Shown here one piece after another: positions 26,541-33,973 of a stretch of DNA of 52,997 nucleotides. The notes under the pieces were generated by a model. It saw only the letters and a program-made list of their open reading frames with translations, had not been told where the DNA came from and made no database searches. Position 1 is the first letter of the stretch, and each line of letters starts with the position of its first letter. Source of the stretch: a bacterium (GTDB taxonomy: Bacteria; Bacillota_I; Bacilli_A; Izemoplasmatales; UBA1188); assembly GCA_017541975.1 (NCBI GenBank), contig JAFXYB010000016.1:1-52997 (forward strand), written 5' to 3'. A program made the translations under genes and the position numbers.

Positions 26541-27221
26541 TTAATTATCCTTTGTATTATCCCAAGCTTCAGTAAAAGTTTTTAATCCAAATGTAGTATA
26601 TGGATGAGTAAAACTATTTTCCAATACTTCAAGTGAACAAGTGATGATATCAACATCAAGTTCAGCGAGTTCAGCGATAGTTTTACCACTTCTAACTGCA
26701 GCACCGATAATTTCTGTTTTATATTGTTTAACTCTATAGATATTTGTAAGCTCTTCCATATAGGCATAAGTATCTTCACCATTGTTTTCTTTCCACCCGA
26801 TAAATGGTGATACAAACATCGCATTAATTCTACCAGCTTGAATAGCTTGAGATGGTGAGAATACTAAAGTTACATTAGTTCTAATGCCAGCTTCTTCTAG
26901 CTCTTTTGCAGCCTTAAGCCCTTCTAAAGTGCAAGGAATCTTAATTACAAAATTATCTGATATTTTGGCGATTTTCTTGGCTTCATTAACCATATCAGTT
27001 GCACTATCTAGATGAGGATTAATTTCTACTGATACTGGGAAACGATCTTTACCTTCTAAGTGATTATCTTTGACCCACTTGGCAATATCATTTATTGCCT
27101 TTAAGAATGGCTTACCACTATTCATAATATGACGAGGGTTAGTTGTAACTCCGTCAATGTTGTAGCATTTATATGCTTTATCAATTTCATCAATTTTTGC
27201 TGAATCTAAAAAGAATTTCAT
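26541..27221 (-). CDS. Small transaldolase, probable 6-deoxy-6-sulfofructose transaldolase
   Basis: A 226-residue TalC/Fsa-like single-domain TIM barrel. Asp6, TTNP (26-29), the Schiff-base Lys K94 in FVIKIPCT and the NVTLVFSPSQAIQAG segment are all present. In the sulfo-TAL pathway such an enzyme moves the dihydroxyacetone unit from 6-deoxy-6-sulfofructose to glyceraldehyde-3-phosphate, giving fructose-6-phosphate and sulfolactaldehyde. The phosphate-binding strand normally ending VGR.DD reads IGWKENNG, a difference that could suit a sulfonate substrate, but this is inference. It begins 3 bases after the GH31 stop with GGAG ribosome site. Confidence 0.88.
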   Translation of the reverse strand: MKFFLDSAKIDEIDKAYKCYNIDGVTTNPRHIMNSGKPFLKAINDIAKWVKDNHLEGKDRFPVSVEINPHLDSATDMVNEAKKIAKISDNFVIKIPCTLEGLKAAKELEEAGIRTNVTLVFSPSQAIQAGRINAMFVSPFIGWKENNGEDTYAYMEELTNIYRVKQYKTEIIGAAVRSGKTIAELAELDVDIITCSLEVLENSFTHPYTTFGLKTFTEAWDNTKDN

Positions 27222-27224
27222 ATG

Positions 27225-29210
27225 TTATTTATCTCCTTTAAAATGTTTATTGCTTATTTCGTTAAATAGATTTCTGTATTTTGAATCGTTTTTATATAGG
27301 GCGAGTGGCATATCAGGACTTGCCTCTATTTCATGTGTACCACTTGGGTAAACAATTCCTGTGAAGAACTGAATCCATTCACCTTCTGGAATGTATACTT
27401 TTCTCTTTGTAGTATTTTCTCTTAAAATTGGTGCAACTAAGATATCTCTACCAAAGAGGTATTCCCTCTTTTCTACTCTTGATTCTTTATCGTTATAATA
27501 GAGGAATAATGGTCTCATTACAGGAACACCATCACTATAATATTCATTTAAAACATCATCACGATATTCTTTGAGTTCATAGAAGATATTTGAGTATTCA
27601 CTGAACTTATCAATGATATCTTCATTATTGAATTGAACATTATCAGTTGGTCTATTTCCTTCATGAGTTCTATATATTGGTGAGAAGATATTCATTTGGC
27701 TCCATCTAAGCATTAAATCAGTGTTTCTCTTCATCCACATAACTGTGGTATAACCACCGATATCTGAGTGTACAACACCGCATCCAGAACAGGCCATTGA
27801 TATTGTGGCAGGAATCACTGATGACATACCATATTCATCTGAGAAATCAACATGTTGATCACCATTCCACATTGAATTTGTATATTTAGGTGTGTGAGAA
27901 TAAGCCGCTCTTGAGAAGATGAATATATCTTTTTCTCTTCCCATCTCTCTTATTGCATCATATGAGCATTTTGCCCATAGGGTTGGCCAGATATTGTGAA
28001 GGGATTCAGCACTTCCACCCTTAACAACTGAATCAGTAGGAAGGTATTCACCGAAATCTGCCATCCAACCATCAAGACCAAATGATATCATATTGGTTTT
28101 TATTATTTCTTTATACCAGTTGTATGCTTCTTCGTTTGTAAGATCTACGATACCTGCATCAAAGGTAGTTGATTTAATGTGGTAGATCTCTCCATCTTGT
28201 CTTTTTACTAAATAACCTTTTTCTTTAGCTTCTAAATATAATGGAGCATCTTCTTTTAGGAATGTATTAATATATCCAAGGAAATGAACACCATCAGCTT
28301 TTAATTCTTCGATAAATTCTTTTAGTCCTTTATATAAATCATCATCTACTTTCCAGTTCCAATATACTTGGTATCCAAAGCTAGTAACTACATGACCACA
28401 CCAGTCTTGTGCCCAGATACCACTTATCTTTATACCTTTTTCTTTGGCAACTTTATATTTTTCTCTTAAAACCTCTGTACCACCTTGCATCGCAAGAATT
28501 GCACCATCACCAGTCCAAGATGGAACACGTGGTGATATTCCCGCAAGATTGCACATCTTTTTAATTAGTTCAAGTTGACTATCTGCGGTTAAGATTGTGA
28601 TTTTCTTTGGAGCACCTCTAAATCTAAGTTCTATTCCATCTTTATTGAAATGAAACTTTGCGTATCCATCAAAATCACAATAAAATGCATAATTCATACT
28701 GGATGTAAATACAGGTGCTGAATAATAAGTTTGAAATTGATTACGGCTTATTATTCTTTCTGGTTTAGGACCAAATATTTTCATTTCAATTAACTTTTCT
28801 AAAATAGTTGAAACTTGTTGGTGCTCACTAACCCAAATTGGGACATTTTTATTTTTTAAATTGAGATGTACATATTGTTCACCACAACCATAGATTTCTT
28901 CATCATTAAATGTCTTAAAACCGATTGAGAAACGATTATATTCTTTTTGAATACCAAATGTTAGTTCTATGTTTTCATTTTCACTGACATTAACGTTAAT
29001 TGATACATTTTTGTCTCCATATACATAGTTATTCTCATAACTATCTCTGAGACTCAAATGTTTGAAAAATTTAATATGGTTCTTAGTTTTAAATGAACCT
29101 CTCTTCATCTTATAGGTTGAAGTTCCAATACCAGTGCCTATAACTATTTCTCCATTTTTTATTTGGTTAAGAAATAATTCTTTTAATTTTTCACTACTAT
29201 ACTTATCCAC
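27225..29210 (-). CDS. GH31 glycoside hydrolase, sulfoquinovosidase-like (YihQ family)
   Basis: A 661-residue GH31 enzyme closely resembling sulfoquinovosidases: ISGIWAQDWCGHVVTSFG, GWMADFGEYLPTD (nucleophile D385), MWNGDQHVDFS (acid/base D451), HSDIGGYTTVMWMKR and RTHEGNRPTDN. With a near-constant offset of 20-21 from E. coli YihQ, W304 and Y508 are kept (W284, Y487), but R301, which contacts the sulfonate, is Gln (Q281; codon CAA at 28370-28368). The enzyme should release sulfoquinovose or a related sugar from its glyceryl glycoside, in the cytoplasm (no signal peptide). The start is GTG with AAGGAG ten bases before. Second gene of the TetR-led operon. Confidence 0.9.
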   Translation of the reverse strand: MDKYSSEKLKELFLNQIKNGEIVIGTGIGTSTYKMKRGSFKTKNHIKFFKHLSLRDSYENNYVYGDKNVSINVNVSENENIELTFGIQKEYNRFSIGFKTFNDEEIYGCGEQYVHLNLKNKNVPIWVSEHQQVSTILEKLIEMKIFGPKPERIISRNQFQTYYSAPVFTSSMNYAFYCDFDGYAKFHFNKDGIELRFRGAPKKITILTADSQLELIKKMCNLAGISPRVPSWTGDGAILAMQGGTEVLREKYKVAKEKGIKISGIWAQDWCGHVVTSFGYQVYWNWKVDDDLYKGLKEFIEELKADGVHFLGYINTFLKEDAPLYLEAKEKGYLVKRQDGEIYHIKSTTFDAGIVDLTNEEAYNWYKEIIKTNMISFGLDGWMADFGEYLPTDSVVKGGSAESLHNIWPTLWAKCSYDAIREMGREKDIFIFSRAAYSHTPKYTNSMWNGDQHVDFSDEYGMSSVIPATISMACSGCGVVHSDIGGYTTVMWMKRNTDLMLRWSQMNIFSPIYRTHEGNRPTDNVQFNNEDIIDKFSEYSNIFYELKEYRDDVLNEYYSDGVPVMRPLFLYYNDKESRVEKREYLFGRDILVAPILRENTTKRKVYIPEGEWIQFFTGIVYPSGTHEIEASPDMPLALYKNDSKYRNLFNEISNKHFKGDK

Positions 29211-29224
29211 CCTAAATGTTCTCC

Positions 29225-29824
29225 TTATTTCTTTAAATAGTTCATTATTATTTCTTTTAATGTCTTAATTTCTTTTAGTTTATCTAGTTTATTGTCTTGT
29301 TCTAAGATATCGGTACTAGATAATTTCTTACATAAACCTAAAAGAGAATGAGTTGTTGAGAAATAGAAATTATTGATATCATCTATTTCTTTTACTGTAT
29401 TATCCTTTAATCCCTCATTATAGGCATTTAAAAATACGTCATAGAAACTCTTAATATTCTTTTCATATTCATTAAGAGGTAGTCCTTTATTTAAGACAAA
29501 ACTATCGAATTCTGAAACAAAACGATAGAATTCTTTTTGGTTTTCATATATTTCAATAAACGCATTATAAAAATTATTCAAGCCTTCAAAGCCAGTAGAA
29601 AATGATGAAAGATTAAAGTATTTATTTAAAATTCTTTCTTCTATCTTTATTGCAACCTCTAATACTATGTTTTCTTTTTTAGAAAAATATCTATAGATTG
29701 TAGCTTCTCCAAGACCTACTGATTCCGCAACATCTTTAATAGTTACTGCGTTGATACCTTTTTCTAAAAAGATAGGAATGACATTATTGATTATTAGCTC
29801 GTATTTCATGTCTTTAAACGTCAT
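29225..29824 (-). CDS. TetR/AcrR-family transcriptional regulator of the sulfosugar operon
   Basis: A 199-residue TetR-type repressor. The N-terminal HTH reads GINAVTIKDVAESVGLGEATIYRYF (about 25-49), followed by a helical ligand-binding domain. The ATG at 29824 is chosen because GGAGG lies seven bases upstream; an in-frame TTG lies inside that site. It is the first gene of the operon, 14 bases before the GH31 gene, and two inverted-repeat operators overlap its promoter, so it most likely represses itself and the whole pathway until a sugar-derived inducer binds. The inducer is unknown. Confidence 0.92.
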   Translation of the reverse strand: MTFKDMKYELIINNVIPIFLEKGINAVTIKDVAESVGLGEATIYRYFSKKENIVLEVAIKIEERILNKYFNLSSFSTGFEGLNNFYNAFIEIYENQKEFYRFVSEFDSFVLNKGLPLNEYEKNIKSFYDVFLNAYNEGLKDNTVKEIDDINNFYFSTTHSLLGLCKKLSSTDILEQDNKLDKLKEIKTLKEIIMNYLKK

Positions 29825-29847
29825 AAAAACCTCCAAATAATAGGTAG

Positions 29848-29904
29848 CATATCAAATTGATAGTCTATCTATCATTATGATAGCACTATGGTTATATAAT
29901 GTCA
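29848..29904 (-). promoter_or_regulatory. Promoter and two TetR-type operators of the sulfosugar operon
   Basis: On the minus strand: -35 TTGACA (29904-29899), 17-base spacer, -10 TATCAT (29881-29876). Two 15-base inverted repeats with arms TATCA/TGATA lie at 29868-29882 (ctatcattatgatag, overlapping the -10) and 29848-29862 (atatcaaattgatag), with starts exactly 20 bases apart, two helical turns. The placement over the -10 and start region fits repression by the adjacent TetR protein. Confidence 0.78.
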
Positions 29905-29917
29905 ATTAATATAAGTA

Positions 29918-29956
29918 TTAAAAAAACAACCAATACATAAGGTACTGGTTGTTTTT
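29918..29956 (-). terminator. Terminator of the XRE regulator gene
   Basis: On the minus strand AACAACCAGTAC and GTATTGGTTGTT pair around a short loop, followed by TTTTTTTAAT. It lies between the XRE gene stop and the promoter of the TetR operon. Confidence 0.85.
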
Positions 29957-29978
29957 AAACTTATTATTTAAGATAGAA

Positions 29979-30608
29979 TCATTTAGTTTTAGGGATTTTA
30001 AAGAGATTTGCGATTGAATAAAATACAGGGATTGTAATAAATATTACCCAAAGAGGGTGCCAAATGCCATATATTGATCCAAATACGATAAAGATGATTA
30101 CTACTAAGACTGGATAAGCAAATTTAGCTGGAGACTTTCTTAAAACCGCTTTAATTATTGATTCAATAACGATTGGAATTAAGAATAATGCCCATGTTGG
30201 ATGCCAGATACCAGTTAAGAATCCAACTAAGAGGAAGGCAATTGTCGCAAGAAGGAATAATGCACCAGTGATACCACCGATTATCGCCCTTTGTCTTACA
30301 ATTTTAGGATCTTTACTGTTTTCATATTTTTCATCATCATCGTCATCATAATCATATTCTTCATATGAATAATCTTTTTGATCCTCTTTATTAGCTTCTA
30401 TAATATCTTCTTCAGAAATTATATCATCTAATGTTACTCCATATATCTTAGATAACATAATTAAATTATCTGTATCTGGAGATGCTTCAGCTCTTTCCCA
30501 TTTAGATACTGCTTGTCTTGATACGCCGATTTTATCAGCGAGTTCTTCTTGTGATAAACCACTTTTCTTTCTTAAATCATAAAGTTTGTTTGCAATTTTT
30601 ACGTTCAT
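29979..30608 (-). CDS. XRE-family regulator with membrane-anchored C-terminus
   Basis: A 209-residue protein starting at the ATG at 30608, which has AAGGAG upstream; a longer in-frame start ten codons earlier reads through that site. The N-terminal helix-turn-helix (LRKKSGLSQEELADKIGVSRQAVSKWERAEASPDTDNL) is typical of Cro/CI-XRE regulators. An acidic linker (YDYDDDDDEKYE) leads to four hydrophobic segments ending in two copies of a GIWHP.W..F..IP motif (about 133-148 and 182-197). Membrane-bound XRE proteins of this layout are common in Firmicutes and probably sense a membrane or envelope cue. Inverted GCAAC/GTTGC sequences lie upstream. Confidence 0.88.
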   Translation of the reverse strand: MNVKIANKLYDLRKKSGLSQEELADKIGVSRQAVSKWERAEASPDTDNLIMLSKIYGVTLDDIISEEDIIEANKEDQKDYSYEEYDYDDDDDEKYENSKDPKIVRQRAIIGGITGALFLLATIAFLLVGFLTGIWHPTWALFLIPIVIESIIKAVLRKSPAKFAYPVLVVIIFIVFGSIYGIWHPLWVIFITIPVFYSIANLFKIPKTK

Positions 30609-30687
30609 AGTTTTTCTCCTTTTCTTTTTATGCTTCAATTGTACATAAAAATGAGGGTTGCTTCTACCAATTCTCGTTTGAAATTAC

Positions 30688-30720
30688 GCAACTTTTGGTT
30701 GCAAATTGGCCGCAACTTGC
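30688..30720. promoter_or_regulatory. Inverted repeats upstream of the XRE regulator gene
   Basis: GCAAC-TTTTG-GTTGC (30688-30702) is followed by GCAACTTGC (30712-30720), giving a cluster of GCAA/TTGC half sites about 90-110 bases before the XRE start. These are plausible operators; no protein has been tied to them. Confidence 0.4.
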
Positions 30721-30745
30721 ATATGAGTGCCAAAATAATGGTATT

Positions 30746-31291
30746 TTAGTGATAATGTTTGTTGTTTTCAAATAATCTTACATCAAAGAAAATATGTTCA
30801 ATATTTAGCTCTTCTTTGATGATTTTTATCATTTCATTTCTGTAATCTAGGAATAAATCATCATAGAATTCTTTACAATATTTATTTAGTTTAAATGTAT
30901 ATGGGTTTATTTCATATACATAGTTTTTATAGATGAATCTTATGAGGGCAACCGTGAAGTCTGAATAGATAGCCTCTTCGTGGTTTTCAATAAAGATTTG
31001 ATTAATTCTATCATAAACTCTAAGTAATTTGTCATCTAATTTGAAATCTTTTTTCCCATAGATATTTGATACTGCAGTTTTTCTTGAAGTAATAATCCTT
31101 TGCCTTGATTTAGAGAAAAAGAGAGGTATTTTAGTTTCACCTTCTTTTGACGCAATTGATTTAACATCTGAATAGTCATAAAAACGATAATAAAATTCTT
31201 TATTATCTTTCATGATAAAACCAAATATTGTTTTTTGTATATTAAAGTTTTCTGGATATCCAAAATAATAATTCTTTTTATATACTTTCAT
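30746..31291 (-). CDS. Hypothetical cytoplasmic protein
   Basis: A 181-residue protein beginning MKVYKKNYYFGYPENFN; the ATG is preceded by AGAGGGATAT, whereas an in-frame upstream TTG has no site. I do not recognise the family. It is rich in Lys, Tyr, Phe and Asn, has no signal peptide or membrane segment, and is predicted to be mixed alpha/beta from its alternating pattern. It stands alone between the XRE regulator and a membrane protein gene on the same strand. Confidence 0.7.
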   Translation of the reverse strand: MKVYKKNYYFGYPENFNIQKTIFGFIMKDNKEFYYRFYDYSDVKSIASKEGETKIPLFFSKSRQRIITSRKTAVSNIYGKKDFKLDDKLLRVYDRINQIFIENHEEAIYSDFTVALIRFIYKNYVYEINPYTFKLNKYCKEFYDDLFLDYRNEMIKIIKEELNIEHIFFDVRLFENNKHYH

Positions 31292-31354
31292 ATATCCCTC
31301 TTTTATAAGATATAACAAATACAAAAAATATTCAATAAATTGGATATTTGCAAA

Positions 31355-31382
31355 ATAAAAAAGTTCTTGCGAACTCTTTTAT
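31355..31382 (-). terminator. Terminator of the membrane-protein gene
   Basis: On the minus strand AAGAGTTC-GCAA-GAACTTTTTT: a stable GCAA tetraloop hairpin followed by a T tract, just after the stop at 31394. Confidence 0.85.
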
Positions 31383-31393
31383 TATTCTTTGAT

Positions 31394-32068
31394 TTAAATA
31401 ATCCCAAGTGGAATTAATATTGCAAGCATTAAGATATTTAAACCAATTAGTGAGAATAAAAATATCTTCTTTCCTTTTGGTTGCATCTTTGGAACATAGT
31501 TTGATGCAAGGAAGAACGGAATATATGTAGTGATGAATACTGGAAGTACACCCCACCAAGGATAAACCCAAATAAATGATCCGTTTTCACATCCAGCAAG
31601 GAATGATTCAATTAAGGCAAAAAGTAATGCCATACCAATTGCACCTACAAGACGCATTGATAATTTAAACTTACCCTTTTCAAATAGAATCTTATCTGGA
31701 TCATCTCCAAGCATCTTATATGAGATGATACCTGCCATTGAGAACATCATTGATAATTCCCAGCTTACACCAATAAGAAGTATGAAAGTTGTGCTTTCTC
31801 CTGATACGCACCATAGTGGGTATCCTGTAGCCTTACAAATAATCGCGTTCATTATTTCATAGAACCAGTGGACAGAATATAGGGCTACACCTGCGATTAG
31901 TGCATCATAGTTCTTATTTTTGATTTCAGTCCAGTAAACATAGAATACTACCGCAAGAATAAAGATAAATGTCCAATTGAAGTTACCGGTATGCCTTACT
32001 TGTTCAAGGGCAGCCGCAACCTTATCGGCAGCATCTTCACTGCTTGGGCCAAAGAAAATGAAATGCAT
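31394..32068 (-). CDS. Integral membrane protein of unknown function
   Basis: A 224-residue protein beginning MHFIFFGPSSEDAADK; the ATG at 32068 has GGAGG eight bases upstream, so a longer frame from 32128 is not used. About six membrane helices are visible (residues 30-47, 58-75, 95-120, 138-160, 168-188, 200-223). Polar signature segments WFYEIMNAIICKATGYPLW and SWELSMMFSMAG within helices suggest a functional core, perhaps a transporter or enzyme, but I recognise no family. Single gene between the ABC-2 operon and unknowns. Confidence 0.78.
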   Translation of the reverse strand: MHFIFFGPSSEDAADKVAAALEQVRHTGNFNWTFIFILAVVFYVYWTEIKNKNYDALIAGVALYSVHWFYEIMNAIICKATGYPLWCVSGESTTFILLIGVSWELSMMFSMAGIISYKMLGDDPDKILFEKGKFKLSMRLVGAIGMALLFALIESFLAGCENGSFIWVYPWWGVLPVFITTYIPFFLASNYVPKMQPKGKKIFLFSLIGLNILMLAILIPLGII

Positions 32069-32144
32069 AAAACACCTCCAATTTTTAATTATATTTTTAT
32101 TGTTTTGGTTAATAAAATTATAACACATATTATTAATAAATAAA

Positions 32145-32170
32145 ATAGTAGCCAGTTCTACTGACTACTA
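32145..32170 (-). terminator. Terminator of the AbrB-ABC-2 operon
   Basis: On the minus strand GTAGTCAG and CTGGCTAC pair around TAGAA, followed by TATTTTATTT, just after the permease gene stop. Confidence 0.75.
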
Positions 32171-32177
32171 GATTATA

Positions 32178-32930
32178 TTATTTTGATTTCATCTTATTTC
32201 TAAATACAATAATTGCGACAACGAATAGAACTACCGTATACGCTAAAACGATTAAGAGCGGTAATACAAAATCATTAAAACTATCATTTATTCCATTTAA
32301 TGTGTTTTGAATAATCATTGTGGCATTCTTAAATGGCAGTATTTTCATGAATGTGATAAAACCTTCGCTTAATCCTTCTATTGGAAACCACATGCCAGAT
32401 AGTACTGATTGTCCTGCGATTACGATTGAAGAAACACCACCAATTGATTTTTCACTACATATTGAACCAAATAATATTCCTACTGCGATAAAGAATAATG
32501 AAGTGATGATACTCATTAGTATCGCAAGTATCATATTAAAACTAAATATTGTTGGCTCTATTATTCCTCCAACTAAAAAGAAAAGTATTGATTGAAGGAA
32601 AGCAATAGGAACTATTGATATGGCATATGATAAGATAAATTCATATGATTTTGCCTTTGAGACATATAGTCTTGTGAGGAATGAAGTATTTCTATCTATT
32701 GCGATTAAAAGGCCTGTGAAGAGCGATAAAAACGCTTCAGAAAATACTACAATGCCAGGAGCTAGATATTTCATCTCAAATTGAGTTGTAAGATCATGAA
32801 ATATCAAATAGAATAGGATTTCCATAAAAAGAGGAAAAGCAATTGTGAAGATGAGTGATAATGGATCTCTTACAATTTCCTTTAAATTTCTCTTTGTGAG
32901 TATCAGGATTCTTGATAATGAACTATTCAT
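32178..32930 (-). CDS. ABC-2 type transporter permease
   Basis: A 250-residue permease with six predicted helices. The cytoplasmic start LTKRNLKEIVRDPLSLIFTIAFPLFMEILFY and the central GMWFPIEGLSEGFITFMKILPFKNA are typical of the ABC-2 (DrrB/NodJ-like) family that exports drugs, lipids or polysaccharides. It overlaps the ATPase gene by 8 bases and is the last gene of the AbrB-ATPase-permease operon. The substrate is unknown. Confidence 0.92.
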   Translation of the reverse strand: MNSSLSRILILTKRNLKEIVRDPLSLIFTIAFPLFMEILFYLIFHDLTTQFEMKYLAPGIVVFSEAFLSLFTGLLIAIDRNTSFLTRLYVSKAKSYEFILSYAISIVPIAFLQSILFFLVGGIIEPTIFSFNMILAILMSIITSLFFIAVGILFGSICSEKSIGGVSSIVIAGQSVLSGMWFPIEGLSEGFITFMKILPFKNATMIIQNTLNGINDSFNDFVLPLLIVLAYTVVLFVVAIIVFRNKMKSK

Positions 32931-33657
32931 CTAATTCACCTCCTGAAACAATACTAATAAAGGCATCTTCAACACTTGTTTTATTTGTCTTAACAAATAA
33001 TTCTTCCTTTGTGCCGACAAATAATAGCTTACCATCCTTCATTATTCCAATCCTATCAGATAATGCTTCAGCTTCTTCCATATAGTGAGTTGTGAGGATG
33101 ATAGTCATATTCTTTTTTAGTTCTCTTATTGTTTTCCAAAGTTCCCTTCTTGCGATAACATCAAGTCCAAGAGTTGGTTCATCTAAGAATAATACTTTTG
33201 GTTTTGTGACTAATGCAAGGGCAATGGAAAGTTTTCTTTGCCATCCACCAGATAGCTTTGAAGCTTGTTTAGAGGATACTTTATCTAATTCAAATGAAGA
33301 ATAAATATATTTCTTAATATTTTCTATTTCTTCTTCCTTTTGACCTGATAATTTTGCATAGAAATCAATGTTTTCTTCTACTGTTAGCTTTCTCGCAACT
33401 GCAGTTTCTTGCATAGATATATCGACTATTTCTTTGATTTTATCTGGATCTTTATTAATTGAATAATCATAGATATATGCATCTCCACTTGTTGGTTTTG
33501 TTAAAGTTGAAAGCATTTTGATTGTGGTAGTTTTACCAGCACCATTTACACCAAGAAGGGAAAATAGTTCTCCTTCTTCTATTTCGAGATTTAAATCATC
33601 TACTGCAACTATATCTTTATATTCTTTTCTTAAGTTTTTAATTGTTATAGCGTTCAT
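32923..33657 (-). CDS. ABC transporter ATP-binding protein (ABC-2 partner)
   Basis: A 244-residue ATPase of the DrrA/CcmA class. Walker A GVNGAGKTT (about 34-42), signature LSGGWQRK, Walker B VLFLDEPTLGLD with the catalytic Glu, and H-loop TTHYMEEAE are intact. It pairs with the permease immediately downstream (8-base overlap) and overlaps the upstream AbrB-like gene by 20 bases, so the three are one translationally coupled unit. Export of a drug, lantibiotic or lipid is possible; nothing points to one. Confidence 0.95.
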   Translation of the reverse strand: MNAITIKNLRKEYKDIVAVDDLNLEIEEGELFSLLGVNGAGKTTTIKMLSTLTKPTSGDAYIYDYSINKDPDKIKEIVDISMQETAVARKLTVEENIDFYAKLSGQKEEEIENIKKYIYSSFELDKVSSKQASKLSGGWQRKLSIALALVTKPKVLFLDEPTLGLDVIARRELWKTIRELKKNMTIILTTHYMEEAEALSDRIGIMKDGKLLFVGTKEELFVKTNKTSVEDAFISIVSGGELDE

Positions 33658-33856
33658 TTGGAATAATACCTCCCATTAAAGAATAAAAAGCATCAGACTT
33701 AACTATAGCAATTCCTCTCATCTTATCACCAAGAACCATCAAAGTGTCTCCTTCCTTGATATCAAACATCTTTCTGGCTTCTTTTGGAATTGTGATTTGG
33801 CCTTTCGGACCAACCTTCACACTAACAATAAATCTCTCATCATTATTTTGATTCAT
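33638..33856 (-). CDS. AbrB/MazE/SpoVT-family DNA-binding protein
   Basis: A 72-residue swapped-hairpin DNA-binding protein: VSVKVGPKGQITIPKEARKMFDIKEGDTLMVLGD is the standard AbrB-type domain (about 10-45), followed by a short tail. It is the first gene of the ABC-2 operon, overlapping the ATPase gene by 20 bases. Three tandem 9-base repeats lie in its leader directly after the -10 and could be its own binding sites. There is no toxin gene beside it, so an antitoxin role is unlikely. Confidence 0.9.
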   Translation of the reverse strand: MNQNNDERFIVSVKVGPKGQITIPKEARKMFDIKEGDTLMVLGDKMRGIAIVKSDAFYSLMGGIIPNERYNN

Positions 33857-33859
33857 ATT

Positions 33860-33915
33860 TATTCTTACCTTTCTTACTTTTCTTACATTATACTACTATT
33901 AATGCCATTTGTCTA
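33860..33915 (-). promoter_or_regulatory. Promoter and three 9-bp leader repeats of the AbrB-ABC-2 operon
   Basis: On the minus strand: -35 TAGACA (33915-33910), 17-base spacer, -10 TATAAT (33892-33887). Directly after the -10 come GTAAGAAAA, GTAAGAAAG and GTAAGAATA in tandem (33886-33860), the last ending 4 bases before the start codon. The repeats cover the transcription start and the ribosome site. Confidence 0.72.
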
Positions 33916-33925
33916 TAAATAATAG

Positions 33926-33950
33926 AAAAAGCTAGCACAAAAGTGCTAGC
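33926..33950 (-). terminator. Terminator of the LRR lipoprotein gene
   Basis: GCTAGCAC-AAAA-GTGCTAGC is a perfect 8-bp hairpin (33931-33950); on the minus strand it is followed by TTTTTCTATT. It lies 24 bases after the LRR gene stop. Confidence 0.9.
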
Positions 33951-33973
33951 TTATTTGAATAACCATGTCTTAT

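Noticed and set aside
33638-33856. MazE-type antitoxin
   Set aside because: No toxin gene follows; the next gene, overlapping it, is an ABC ATPase.
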